DNA from: Clostridia bacterium
GTDB lineage: Bacteria > Bacillota > Clostridia > UBA1381 > UBA9506
Direction: 5' to 3'
Assembly (NCBI GenBank): GCA_017415145.1
Contig: JAFQJE010000007.1
Location: forward strand, 124,001 to 188,000
DNA: 64,000 bases
Each line of letters starts with the position of its first letter. Positions within the stretch are counted from its first letter, which is position 1. The notes beneath the pieces are model-generated. The model was not told the DNA's origin. It did no database searches and was given only the letters and a program-made list of their open reading frames with translations. A program made the position numbers and the translations under genes. Below, in pieces: positions 50,244 to 58,444 of this stretch.

Positions 50244-51568
50244 TATTTCTTTGCCTCCTTTGCGCGAGTCGCGTTTATTTTTTGTTTGCCCAGGCGGATT
50301 GACTGCACAAGGTGTCTTTTTGACGGGCAAACATAAGTACAGCTACCGCATTCCATACAATTTAAAATATTGTTTTCTATTAAGATTTCAATATCACCTC
50401 TGCGGCTATACATATCAAGTGTGGTGGGCAACAGTTTCATAGGACACACATTCACACATCTGCCGCATCTAATACAGTTTAATTCCTCTTCATGGCGTGT
50501 GTACTTTTCGGAGAATAAAAGCAATCCCGACGTACCCTTAACCACAGGAATATCTAAAGATACTCCCGCAATACCCATCATAGGTCCGCCCATAATGATT
50601 TTGTGGACTTCTTCATTTGTACCACCGCAGGCATCAACAAGGTATGAAAAAGGTGTGCCCAGAGGAACGTACAGGTTTGAGGGATTAGATATTGCATCAC
50701 CTGATACTGTAACAATTCTTCTGTGGAGAGGAATGCCATAGGCTAATGCCCTATAAATCTCTGCCACAGTTCCAATATTTATAACTATACACCCAACGTC
50801 CATAGGGAGCTTGCCCATAGGCACTTCCTTGCCGCATATAGCGTTAATTATCTGCTTTTCCGAGCCTTGAGGATACTTTTTCTTTAAGACCTTTATTTCT
50901 ATGCCGGTGCCTTTTACTTTTTCCTCTAAAAGAGCAATCGCCTCAGGGGCATTGTCCTCTATACCTACATAACACTTCGACAGATTAAGAAGACGCATCA
51001 AGCATTTGAGTCCGCCGATGATATCATCTGTCATCTCCAGCATAACACGTCTGTCAGAGGTAAGGTACGGCTCGCACTCTGCAGCATTCACTATTAGGTG
51101 TGTAATCTCTTTATCTTCAGGAGGAGAAAGCTTTACATGGGTAGGAAATCCTGCACCACCCATACCAACAATGCCTGCCTCCCTGATTATACGTCTCATT
51201 TCGTTGGGGGACAAATCATCAATACTCTGTGTATGTATGGGTTCTGCCTCTTCGTACAGTCCGTCATTTTCTATTACAATAGTCAGAACCTTTGAGTTGG
51301 TATGATTTAAATACATACCGATATCTTTTACCTTGCCTGACACTGATGAATGCAGGGGTGCTGAAACAAAAGCTTCAGCATCTGCAATTTTTTGCATTTT
51401 CAACACTCTGTCACCCACAGAAACCAAGGGTTTTAAGGGTGCTCCAATGTGCTGGCCAAGGGGAAAATACAAAACCTCAGGAGCCGCGAGTTCCACCAAA
51501 GGCTTATCCTTGGTGGCGTTTTTTTTGCCCGATGGGTGTATCCCGCCCGAAAATGTCAGCTTTGCCAT
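50243..51568 (-). CDS. rnfC: Rnf complex subunit C (NADH/FMN/Fe-S)
   Basis: The 441-residue peripheral subunit binds NADH and FMN. It shows FSGGIHPSGKK at the N-terminus, GAPLKPLVSVGDRV, GMGGAGFPTHVKLSPP, NAAECEPYLTSD (FMN/NAD site), and two [4Fe-4S] motifs CIRCGRCVNVCP and CMECGSCTYVCPSKR. Together with the other subunits it couples reduced ferredoxin oxidation and NAD+ reduction to ion export. It is the first gene of the operon. ATG at 51568 was preferred; the upstream frame start is three codons earlier and overlaps the site. Confidence 0.95.
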   Translation of the reverse strand: MAKLTFSGGIHPSGKKNATKDKPLVELAAPEVLYFPLGQHIGAPLKPLVSVGDRVLKMQKIADAEAFVSAPLHSSVSGKVKDIGMYLNHTNSKVLTIVIENDGLYEEAEPIHTQSIDDLSPNEMRRIIREAGIVGMGGAGFPTHVKLSPPEDKEITHLIVNAAECEPYLTSDRRVMLEMTDDIIGGLKCLMRLLNLSKCYVGIEDNAPEAIALLEEKVKGTGIEIKVLKKKYPQGSEKQIINAICGKEVPMGKLPMDVGCIVINIGTVAEIYRALAYGIPLHRRIVTVSGDAISNPSNLYVPLGTPFSYLVDACGGTNEEVHKIIMGGPMMGIAGVSLDIPVVKGTSGLLLFSEKYTRHEEELNCIRCGRCVNVCPMKLLPTTLDMYSRRGDIEILIENNILNCMECGSCTYVCPSKRHLVQSIRLGKQKINATRAKEAKK

Positions 51569-51634
51569 TTTAAACATCCTCTCTTTATTTATATCTATTA
51601 TATTTATCCTATCATAAAAAAGCCTTCAAAACAA

Positions 51635-51665
51635 GTAAAACTTGAGGGATTTCCTCAAGTTTTAC
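51635..51665 (-). terminator. Terminator of the metal-efflux operon
   Basis: GTAAAACTTGAGG/CCTCAAGTTTTAC arms lie 3 bp beyond the P-type ATPase stop, between it and rnfC; the T-run is modest. Confidence 0.7.
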
Positions 51666-51667
51666 CG

Positions 51668-53509
51668 TTAGAATTTTACCAATTTATCCGATAACATCCT
51701 GATAGAGTTAAGCACCGCAATAACGCACACACCAACGTCTGCAAAAACCGCTGCCCATATATTCGTTATACCTAACGCTCCAAGTATCAGCACAGCCACC
51801 TTTACTCCAATAGAAAAAACAATGTTCACACGGGCAACTTTTACAGTTTTTTTAGCAAGGCGAAGTGCTCGGGGGAGTTTTTCCAAGTTGTCATCTGTTA
51901 TAACAATATCAGATGCCTCAATTGCCGCATCCTGACCGATTTGTCCCATAGAAATCGCCACATCTGCCATCGCCATAACAGGAGCATCATTAATTCCGTC
52001 ACCACAAAACACAACTCTGCCACAAGTATCTTTCATAATCTCCTCTGTTTTTTCTACCTTATCCTGAGGGAGAACCTCTGCAAAAAACTCATCTGCACCC
52101 ACGGCCGTTGCCACAGCATCAGCACTTCCTTTTTTATCTCCTGTTAAGATAACAGTCCTTTTTATGCCCGTACTTTTAAGCTGTGATATTGCGTCTTCTG
52201 CATTTTCTTTTATTTTATCACTTACTGTAACAGTTCCCAAAAATTTGTCGTTTTGTGCTACATAAACTACTGTGCCATTGTCACTCGAGGCTTCGTATGA
52301 AATGTTATATTCTTCCATCAGATGCTTGTTCCCTGCAAGAATTTTTCCCTCATTGCTTTCAGCCGAAACTCCCCTTCCTGCAATCTCGCAGAAGTTTTTT
52401 ACCTCAAGGAGTTCCCCCCTATATTCTTCTTGTATTGCCCTGGATACGGGATGATTGGAATATATTTCTGCCGATGCACATATTTTTAAAAGCTCTTCTT
52501 TGTCTACACCTGTGGGACAAATATTGGTAACAGAAAATTCTCCTTTAGTCAGAGTGCCTGTCTTGTCAAATATTATGGTATCTGCCTGTGATAGCGTTTC
52601 TAAAAAGTTTGAGCCCTTTATCAAAATTCCCAAAGCCGATGCCCTACCCAGACCTGCAAAAAATGCCAAGGGCACAGAAATCACCAAAGCACAGGGGCAG
52701 GAAATTACCAAAAATGTAAGGGCACGCCGAATCCACTCAAGAGGATTTCTGAAAATAACGGAAGGCACAACTGCCAAAAGAAGTGCTAATGCCACAACAA
52801 CAGGTGTGTATACAAGAGCAAATCTATGGATAAAGCTCTCATAGGTTGATTTTCTGGAGGATACATTCTCAGTAAGCTCAAGTATTTTTGCCACGGTAGA
52901 ATTCTTATAAATCTCAACCACCGAAGCTTTAATTGCACCATTTATATTTACGCTTCCGCTGAGGACTTTATCACCAACATTAACGGCCACAGGAACGCTT
53001 TCTCCCGTAATGGCACTGGTGTCAATTTCTGCACTGCCTTCGGTTATTTTACAGTCAACAGGCACACGCTCTCCTGCTTTTATGAGTATGATTTCACCCA
53101 AACCTACTTCCTCAGGAGAAACCGTCACAAATTCTCCCTCACGCAGGACACAAGCGTGTTCGGGTGCAATGTTCGCTAATGACGCAATCTCCTTTCTGCT
53201 CTTTGATACGGCAATGCTCTGAAAAAGCTCTCCCACCTGATAAAACACCATTACTGCCGCACCCTCAACAGGCTCACCGATAAAAAATGCTCCTATTGCT
53301 GCAACGCTCATCAGGAAATGCTCATCTAAGGGGTTTAGTCGCACTAAATTTTTTATTGCTCGCACAATGCTTTTGTAGCCGCACACTAAAAATGCAACTA
53401 AAGAAAAGAGCGACGTAAAAAATTCCACTCCTTTTGTAAAAAGTGCCGCTATAAAAAACACCAAAGCTATTATGATTTTTTTAAGCTCACGCCTCTGTTT
53501 TTTTGTCAT
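51668..53509 (-). CDS. Heavy-metal P1B-type ATPase (Zn/Cd/Pb efflux)
   Basis: The 613-residue pump has the P1B core: SAITGESVPV in the actuator domain, the membrane CPC motif SCPCALVISVPLAFF, the phosphorylation site DKTGTLTKG, HP locus NHPVSRAIQ, and GDGINDAPVMAMADVAISMG. CPC with this layout and an SmtB-type Zn sensor suggest Zn2+/Cd2+/Pb2+ export. Unlike most ZntA/CadA proteins it lacks an N-terminal metal-binding domain; a separate gene for that domain overlaps its start by 4 bp. Membrane protein. Confidence 0.93.
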   Translation of the reverse strand: MTKKQRRELKKIIIALVFFIAALFTKGVEFFTSLFSLVAFLVCGYKSIVRAIKNLVRLNPLDEHFLMSVAAIGAFFIGEPVEGAAVMVFYQVGELFQSIAVSKSRKEIASLANIAPEHACVLREGEFVTVSPEEVGLGEIILIKAGERVPVDCKITEGSAEIDTSAITGESVPVAVNVGDKVLSGSVNINGAIKASVVEIYKNSTVAKILELTENVSSRKSTYESFIHRFALVYTPVVVALALLLAVVPSVIFRNPLEWIRRALTFLVISCPCALVISVPLAFFAGLGRASALGILIKGSNFLETLSQADTIIFDKTGTLTKGEFSVTNICPTGVDKEELLKICASAEIYSNHPVSRAIQEEYRGELLEVKNFCEIAGRGVSAESNEGKILAGNKHLMEEYNISYEASSDNGTVVYVAQNDKFLGTVTVSDKIKENAEDAISQLKSTGIKRTVILTGDKKGSADAVATAVGADEFFAEVLPQDKVEKTEEIMKDTCGRVVFCGDGINDAPVMAMADVAISMGQIGQDAAIEASDIVITDDNLEKLPRALRLAKKTVKVARVNIVFSIGVKVAVLILGALGITNIWAAVFADVGVCVIAVLNSIRMLSDKLVKF

Positions 53510-53724
53510 AGGACTATCTCCGCATCAGGCTCGATTTTTCTGCATTCCATTACTGCCTGCTTCATAACCCTGTCAAATATTTCATCAGGTGCTTCTACGG
53601 TCAGGCTTGACCTTACAAAATTCACCCTTGCATCAGTTACTCCGTCAATATTTTTTATCGCCTTCTCCATTTTTGCTGCACAATGTGCACATTCTAAATC
53701 CTCTATTAAAAATGTTTTTTTCAT
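53506..53724 (-). CDS. Stand-alone heavy-metal-associated (HMA) domain protein
   Basis: The 72-residue protein is one HMA domain: KKTFLIEDLECAHCAAKMEKAIKNIDGVTDARVNFVRSSLTVEA, with the metal CxxC motif written CAHC. It probably delivers Zn/Cd to the ATPase encoded next (4-bp overlap), doing the job that a fused N-terminal domain does in ZntA/CadA. It may also be a CopZ-like chaperone, but the neighbours favour Zn/Cd. ATG at 53724; the upstream codons of the long frame are outside the domain and lack a site. Confidence 0.88.
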   Translation of the reverse strand: MKKTFLIEDLECAHCAAKMEKAIKNIDGVTDARVNFVRSSLTVEAPDEIFDRVMKQAVMECRKIEPDAEIVL

Positions 53725-53734
53725 ATTTTTTCTC

Positions 53735-54082
53735 CTATTCTGATATATGTTCCATTCCCATTTCAATAATTGTTCTTACATGGTCGTCAGACAGAGAGTA
53801 AAACACAGTCTTTCCCTCTCTTCTCTGCTTTACAAGCCTTGCACCCTTTAAAACCCTTAACTGATGTGAAATTGCCGACATTGTCATATTAAGCAATTGT
53901 GCAATACCACCCACACACATCTCCGATTCAAAAAGTACATATAATATCTTTATGCGGGTAGAATCTCCAAATACCTTATAGAATTCTGCCAAATCAAAAA
54001 GGTCGGTATCTTCAGGCAAGTGGTCACGTACCTCGTCTACAACAAGGTCGTGGTTATGTATTTTTTTGCAATCTTCTGCCAT
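53735..54082 (-). CDS. ArsR/SmtB-family metal-sensing repressor
   Basis: The 115-residue winged-helix repressor has LAEFYKVFGDSTRIKILYVLFESEMCVGGIAQLLNMTMSAISHQLRVLKGARLVKQRREGKTVFYSL. The C-terminal helix DDHVRTIIEMGMEHISE fits the alpha5 zinc-site pattern DxHx10Hx2E of SmtB/CzrA. The alpha3 Cys site of cadmium sensors (CVC) is CVG here, so it should respond mainly to Zn. An inverted repeat at 54096-54120 is the likely operator. It starts the sensor-HMA-ATPase operon. ATG at 54082; codons upstream of it run into the operator. Confidence 0.93.
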   Translation of the reverse strand: MAEDCKKIHNHDLVVDEVRDHLPEDTDLFDLAEFYKVFGDSTRIKILYVLFESEMCVGGIAQLLNMTMSAISHQLRVLKGARLVKQRREGKTVFYSLSDDHVRTIIEMGMEHISE

Positions 54083-54095
54083 AATCTTTCCTCCA

Positions 54096-54120
54096 ACAAT
54101 TGAATACTTGTTCAATTGTT
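54096..54120 (-). promoter_or_regulatory. ArsR/SmtB operator
   Basis: AACAATTGAATAC/TTGTTCAATTGTT: the half-sites TTGAA...TTCAA form the 12-2-12-like imperfect repeat seen for SmtB-family repressors. It lies 14 bp upstream of the repressor start, where the promoter should be. Confidence 0.7.
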
Positions 54121-54199
54121 ATTATATACCTCTCACCCTTGTTTGTCAACATCTAAATATAGATAGTCTATATTTTGACATATGTTGGAGACTAATATC

Positions 54200-54229
54200 T
54201 TGACAACCCCCCATTGTATATGTTATAAT
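54200..54229 (+). promoter_or_regulatory. Promoter of the SCIFF precursor gene
   Basis: TTGACA (54200-54205) and TATAAT (54224-54229) are perfect hexamers 18 bp apart, 35 bp before the start codon. A strong, apparently constitutive promoter. Confidence 0.75.
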
Positions 54230-54264
54230 TTTTCCATAAACAAACAAAAAAGGAGTTACTTACT

Positions 54265-54411
54265 ATGTCAAGAATTAAGACTTTAGAAACTAAAGATTTA
54301 AAGAAGAGCGTTGAAAACGGCGGCTGCGGCGAATGCCAGACATCTTGCCAGTCAGCTTGCAAAACATCTTGCGGCGTTGCCAATCAGCAGTGCGAAAGCA
54401 AAAATAAATAA
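54265..54411 (+). CDS. scfA: SCIFF peptide (six-Cys ranthipeptide precursor), 48 aa
   Basis: The 48-residue product starts MSRIKTLETKDLKKSVENGG and then has six Cys in a row of motifs: CGEC, QTSC, QSAC, KTSC and a final Cys after GVANQQ. This is the SCIFF (six cysteines in forty-five residues) family, made in nearly all Clostridia. Its maturase forms Cys-to-gamma-carbon thioether links, giving a ranthipeptide; a quorum-sensing-like role has been proposed in some species. A strong promoter precedes it and AAGGAG lies before the ATG. The maturase gene follows 273 bp later, with a terminator and R4 between them. Confidence 0.95.
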   Translation: MSRIKTLETKDLKKSVENGGCGECQTSCQSACKTSCGVANQQCESKNK

Positions 54412-54424
54412 TTAAGAATGCAAG

Positions 54425-54461
54425 AATAGGGGCTGTTGTATGAGCAACAGCCCCCTATTTT
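54425..54461. terminator. Terminator after the SCIFF precursor gene
   Basis: AGGGGCTGTTG/CAACAGCCCCCT arms are followed by ATTTTAA. It lets the peptide mRNA be made in excess of the maturase mRNA. Read leftward it follows R4 by 17 bp. Confidence 0.8.
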
Positions 54462-54477
54462 AAGCTGGACGAAAAAA

Positions 54478-54658
54478 GATGCAGAATGAACCGTCTGAAC
54501 CCAAAGGCGTACATAGGTACGTCGAGAGGTGAAGAATGTTCATAGCATAAAGAAATCAATAAAAAGCCACCGTTTTCGGTGGATACATATTTTATGTTAC
54601 ATAGATTAGTTTGCACTATGTGCTATTTATGATTTATTTTTCTTTATGCGGTCTGCGC
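54478..54658 (-). repeat. Dispersed intergenic element, copy R4
   Basis: Read on the minus strand: CGCAGACCGCATAAAG, a hairpin CCACCG/CGGTGG, then TATGAACATTCTTCACCTCT, CGACGTAC-CTAT-GTACG, TTTGGGTTCAGACGGTTCAT, ending in TTCTGCATCTTTTT. Same order as R1 and R3, opposite orientation. It lies between the SCIFF precursor and its maturase gene, and is the one copy not directly following a same-strand gene. Confidence 0.7.
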
Positions 54659-54684
54659 TTTTTACTACAGCGTAGGAGAAGAAC

Positions 54685-56064
54685 ATGATACATTGCTATA
54701 AATTAAACGGCTACAATATAATTTTAGATATGGCATCAGGAAGCGTTCACTCGGTAGATGAGGTGGCGTATGATGCTATTGAAATGTACGAAAGCCATAC
54801 AAAAGACGAAATAAAGGCATTTTTACTGGATAAATATAAGGACATTCCCGACGTAACAAATGATGAAATCGATGAGTTGTTTTCAGATATTGAGTCGCTC
54901 AAGGACGCAGGTAGGCTTTTTTCCAAGGACATTTACGAAAACCACGCCTTTGACTTCAAAGCTCGTCACACCGAGGTAAAAGCACTTTGCTTACATATTG
55001 CTCACACCTGTAACCTGACCTGTGACTACTGCTTTGCGGCACAAGGTAAATTCCACGGAAAGTCTGCACTTATGAGCCTTGATGTAGGAAAACGTGCAAT
55101 AGATTTCTTAATCGAAAATTCGGGGAAAAGACGAAATCTTGAGGTGGACTTTTTTGGTGGCGAGCCACTTTTAGGCTTTGATGTTGTAAAGGGAGTTGTA
55201 GAATATGCCCGTTCAATAGAAAAGCAACACAACAAAAATTTCCGCTTTACCTTAACCACCAATGGCATGCTCATTGATGATGAGGTTATTGACTTTGCAA
55301 ACCGCGAGTGTCACAACGTGGTATTGTCCTTAGACGGCCGAAAAGAAATTCACGATGCCCTTCGCAAAACCCCCTCTGGCGAGGGCTCTTATGACACGAT
55401 TGTTCCAAAGTTTAAAAAGCTGGTGGAAGCAAGAGATGGCAAGGGCTACTATATGAGAGGCACATTTACTCACAAAAACCCCGACTTTACCAAGGATGTT
55501 TTACATATGGCAGATTTGGGATTTCGTGAACTCTCCATGGAGCCTGTTGTATGTGCCCCCGATGACCCCAATGGTCTCACTGACGAGGATATCAAAATCG
55601 TTTGCGACCAGTATGAGGTTCTGGCTAAAGAAATGATAAAACGCAAAAAAATGGGATGCGGCTTTACATTTTATCATTATATGATTGATTTAACAGGCGG
55701 TCCATGTATATATAAACGAATTGCGGGATGCGGCTCTGGCACTGAGTATTTTGCCGTTACACCCTGGGGCGAGCTTTATCCCTGCCATCAGTTTGTAGGC
55801 GAGGAAAAATACAAAATGGGTGACATCTGGAAAGGCGTGACAGAAGAGGACATCCTCAATGAATTTAAAATGTGTAACGCCTATGCAAAGCCAGAGTGTA
55901 AAGATTGCTGGGCAAAGCTATATTGCAGCGGCGGTTGTGCGGCAAACGCCTACCACGCATCAGGCAAAATCACAGGAATTTATGAGCAAGGATGTACACT
56001 TTTTAAGAAAAGAATTGAATGTGCAATCATGATACAGGTAGCAGAAAACGAAAATGGCAAGTAA
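54685..56064 (+). CDS. scfB: SCIFF radical SAM maturase (thioether-forming)
   Basis: The 459-residue enzyme has an N-terminal peptide-binding region (RRE/PqqD-like, ~1-90), the radical SAM core with CNLTCDYCFAAQG (SAM cluster), FFGGEPLL and LSLDGRKEIHD, and a C-terminal SPASM-type region with CHQFVGEEKYKMGDIW, CNAYAKPECKDCWAKLYCSGGCAANAY and the final Cys. It installs thioether bonds in SCIFF. ATG at 54685 follows AGGAG. Its promoter should lie in or just after R4; the intervening gap has no clear -35/-10 pair. Confidence 0.95.
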   Translation: MIHCYKLNGYNIILDMASGSVHSVDEVAYDAIEMYESHTKDEIKAFLLDKYKDIPDVTNDEIDELFSDIESLKDAGRLFSKDIYENHAFDFKARHTEVKALCLHIAHTCNLTCDYCFAAQGKFHGKSALMSLDVGKRAIDFLIENSGKRRNLEVDFFGGEPLLGFDVVKGVVEYARSIEKQHNKNFRFTLTTNGMLIDDEVIDFANRECHNVVLSLDGRKEIHDALRKTPSGEGSYDTIVPKFKKLVEARDGKGYYMRGTFTHKNPDFTKDVLHMADLGFRELSMEPVVCAPDDPNGLTDEDIKIVCDQYEVLAKEMIKRKKMGCGFTFYHYMIDLTGGPCIYKRIAGCGSGTEYFAVTPWGELYPCHQFVGEEKYKMGDIWKGVTEEDILNEFKMCNAYAKPECKDCWAKLYCSGGCAANAYHASGKITGIYEQGCTLFKKRIECAIMIQVAENENGK

Positions 56065-56069
56065 AAAAG

Positions 56070-56236
56070 ACGCATAACCCTTCAAAACAATAAATGTTTA
56101 ATTCTAAATAGATGAAGGCACTCCTTTGGGAGTGCCTTTTATTTTATGTTTTGAAGTTAAACGACCTTCACCTCTCGGCGTACACCAGTACGCCTTCGGG
56201 TATCCCCTGCGGGTTCAGCTCGTTTATTCTGCATTC
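56070..56236 (+). repeat. Dispersed intergenic element, copy R5
   Basis: It starts 6 bp after the maturase stop. A hairpin AAGGCACTCC/GGAGTGCCTT (56114-56138) is followed by TTATTTTATGTTTTGAAG, CACCTCTCGGCGTAC-ACCA-GTACGCC, TTCGGGTATCCCC, and GGTTCAGCTCGTTTATTCTG ending CATTC. The 5' box is weak (GACGCATAACCCTTCAAAAC). Unlike the others it has no terminator beyond it; the convergent gene ends 15 bp later. Confidence 0.7.
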
Positions 56237-56250
56237 TTTTTTCCATTGCC

Positions 56251-57534
56251 TTAATCTACGCGTAATTTTAAAATATTATTAGCTGCACAAAGAACAGACA
56301 ACTTTCCACTTTCGTAAGTTAAGCCACCTTGCATATAAGCGGCATAGGGTTCACGAAGGGGGCCGTCTGCTGAAATTTCAATGCTTGCCCCCGACACAAA
56401 AGCACCTGCTGCCATAATAACCTGATCACTATATCCGGGCATATCCCAAGGTTCAGGAGTTACAAACGAATCAATGGGTGCACCACGCTGAATTCCCCGA
56501 CAAAATGCACACAGATTCTCGGCAGAGTTTAATTTTACCGCCTGTATTATATCACCACGTTTTTCGCGGGTAGCAGGCGCTACCTCAAAGCCTAAAAGGG
56601 TGAACATTTCCGCTGCAAAAACCGCAGTTTTTAAGCTCTGCGCAACAGTATGGGGTGCCATAAAGAAACCCTGATACATATGTCGGTTCATGCCTAAAGA
56701 CGCTCCAACCTCTGCTCCGATTCCGGGAGAGGTAAGGCGGTATGAAACCTGCTCTACTAAATCTGCACGACCTGCTAAATATCCGCCGGTTAAAGCCAGT
56801 CCGCCACCGGGGTTTTTAATTAATGAGCCTGCCATAATATCTGCACCTACGTTTGTAGGCTCGTAAGTTTGCACAAATTCGCCATAGCAGTTATCTACCA
56901 TTACAACTACATCAGCGCGAGCGTTCTTAATTATATCTATCGCATCAGCAAGTTCCTCGACTGTATAGGAAAGTCTCCACGCATAACCCTTTGACCTTTG
57001 AAGCTCTACCATTTTTACCTTGGGGTTTTTGAGCACCTCACGGAGTGCAGCTTTGTCTATTTTACCCTCAGGGGTGAGAGCTACCTCTATGTAATCAATT
57101 CCCCAATCAGCAAGCGATGCTCCTGAGTTTCCACGTTTGCCTATGACTTCTTCTAACGTGTCATATGGTGCACCTGTTGCTGAAACTAAAATATCCCCCG
57201 GACGCAAAATACCAAAGAGACATGAGCAAAGTGCATGAGTTCCCGAAACTATACTGTGACGAACCAGAGCCGATTCTGTACCGAAAACAGTGGCATAAAT
57301 CTTTTCTAACGTATCTCTGCCCAAATCGTCATAGCCATAACCTGTGGAAAGTCCCAGGTGTGCTTCTGACACTCTGTGCTCAGAAAAAGCCGTGAGCACC
57401 TTTATCTGATTATATTCGGCAGTAGCATTGATGTCATCAAAGGTTGAGCGTATGTTTTCCTCAGCTACTTTGCCTAACTCTATTACCTTGTCCGATAAAC
57501 CATATTCTTCTTTTAAAATTTTTTGTATTTCCAT
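56251..57534 (-). CDS. PLP enzyme, methionine gamma-lyase/aluminium-resistance-like family
   Basis: The 427-residue protein belongs to the PF06838-type family of fold-I PLP enzymes: FSEHRVSEAHLGLSTGYGYDDLGRDTLE, ALVRHSIVSGTHALCSCLFG, VMVDNCYGEFVQ, and SLIKNPGGGLALTGGYLAG (the Lys is the expected Schiff base). Database names (aluminium resistance protein, methionine gamma-lyase-like) are not well proven. In many Firmicutes it lies near hfq, miaA or a radical SAM gene; here it follows a PflA-like radical SAM gene by 1 bp. It lies in the cytosol. Confidence 0.9.
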   Translation of the reverse strand: MEIQKILKEEYGLSDKVIELGKVAEENIRSTFDDINATAEYNQIKVLTAFSEHRVSEAHLGLSTGYGYDDLGRDTLEKIYATVFGTESALVRHSIVSGTHALCSCLFGILRPGDILVSATGAPYDTLEEVIGKRGNSGASLADWGIDYIEVALTPEGKIDKAALREVLKNPKVKMVELQRSKGYAWRLSYTVEELADAIDIIKNARADVVVMVDNCYGEFVQTYEPTNVGADIMAGSLIKNPGGGLALTGGYLAGRADLVEQVSYRLTSPGIGAEVGASLGMNRHMYQGFFMAPHTVAQSLKTAVFAAEMFTLLGFEVAPATREKRGDIIQAVKLNSAENLCAFCRGIQRGAPIDSFVTPEPWDMPGYSDQVIMAAGAFVSGASIEISADGPLREPYAAYMQGGLTYESGKLSVLCAANNILKLRVD

Positions 57535-57535
57535 T

Positions 57536-58444
57536 TTAACCCTCTATTCCTTCCCCCGAAAACTCAGGGATAAAACTCTCCTGTGCCGCTTCACCTTCCT
57601 GTATGAATGCATTTTCTACACCAAGCTCTATTGCAAAATCCACAAGCTTGTCGTAGTCTTTTTTACTTACTTTATTCATAAGTTCAGGAAACTTTTCTAA
57701 ATTCCCCACAGGAGTATATTGGCTCATAATTGATATAAAAATTTTGTCCCCGTAAGTATCGTGCAAATATTTTATGATTTTTTTGCTCTCCCGCAGATGC
57801 GACGGCAGCATCATATGCCGAACAATTACACCACGCTCTATAAGACCACCATCATCAAAGATACATTCTGGTTGTTGTGTTACCATTTCCTCTATTGCCT
57901 CTTTTGCAATTTCGGGATAATCAAAAGCATTTGAGTATTTTTTTGCATTTTCATTTTCCATGTACTTAAAATCAGGCAGAAAGATGTCGATTAACCCCTT
58001 ACATTTTGCTATCGCTTCCCGCTTTTCGTAGCTACTTGAATTATATACAAATGGTATGCCAATGTTTTTTACCTTTGCTTTTTCTACTGCCCTTATCACC
58101 TGAGGCAGGAAATGTCCCGCCGTAACTAAATTTATATTGTGAGCACCCTTGTCCCTTAGTTCAAAAAAAATCTCACAAAGCCTCTGGGGGGATATCTTTA
58201 TTCCCTTACCGCCGTGAGAAATCTGTCCGTTCTGACAGAATACACAACCCATATTACAGCCTGAGAAAAACACTGTCCCCGAGCCTTTATCTCCTGAAAG
58301 ACAAGGCTCTTCCCATAAATGTAATGACGCACGAGCACAAATTATTTTATCACTCGCACCACAAACGCCTTTTTCCCCTTTTGTTCTGTCCGCACCGCAC
58401 TCCCTGGGACAAAGCCGACATGCGGTTAAATCTAAAATATTCAT
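57536..58444 (-). CDS. PflA-like radical SAM protein
   Basis: The 302-residue protein has an N-terminal Cys block CRLCPRECGADRTKGEKGVC, then the radical SAM cluster motif CNMGCVFCQNGQIS, and a partial TIM-barrel (LVTAGHFLPQVIRAV, GLIDIFLPDFKYM). It resembles the YfiU/PflA-related activases, which make glycyl radicals in partner enzymes, but no glycyl-radical enzyme is nearby, so the target is unknown. Its start overlaps the TSCPD gene stop by 1 bp and its stop is 1 bp before the PLP gene. This three-gene set may act on one substrate. Confidence 0.85.
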   Translation of the reverse strand: MNILDLTACRLCPRECGADRTKGEKGVCGASDKIICARASLHLWEEPCLSGDKGSGTVFFSGCNMGCVFCQNGQISHGGKGIKISPQRLCEIFFELRDKGAHNINLVTAGHFLPQVIRAVEKAKVKNIGIPFVYNSSSYEKREAIAKCKGLIDIFLPDFKYMENENAKKYSNAFDYPEIAKEAIEEMVTQQPECIFDDGGLIERGVIVRHMMLPSHLRESKKIIKYLHDTYGDKIFISIMSQYTPVGNLEKFPELMNKVSKKDYDKLVDFAIELGVENAFIQEGEAAQESFIPEFSGEGIEG

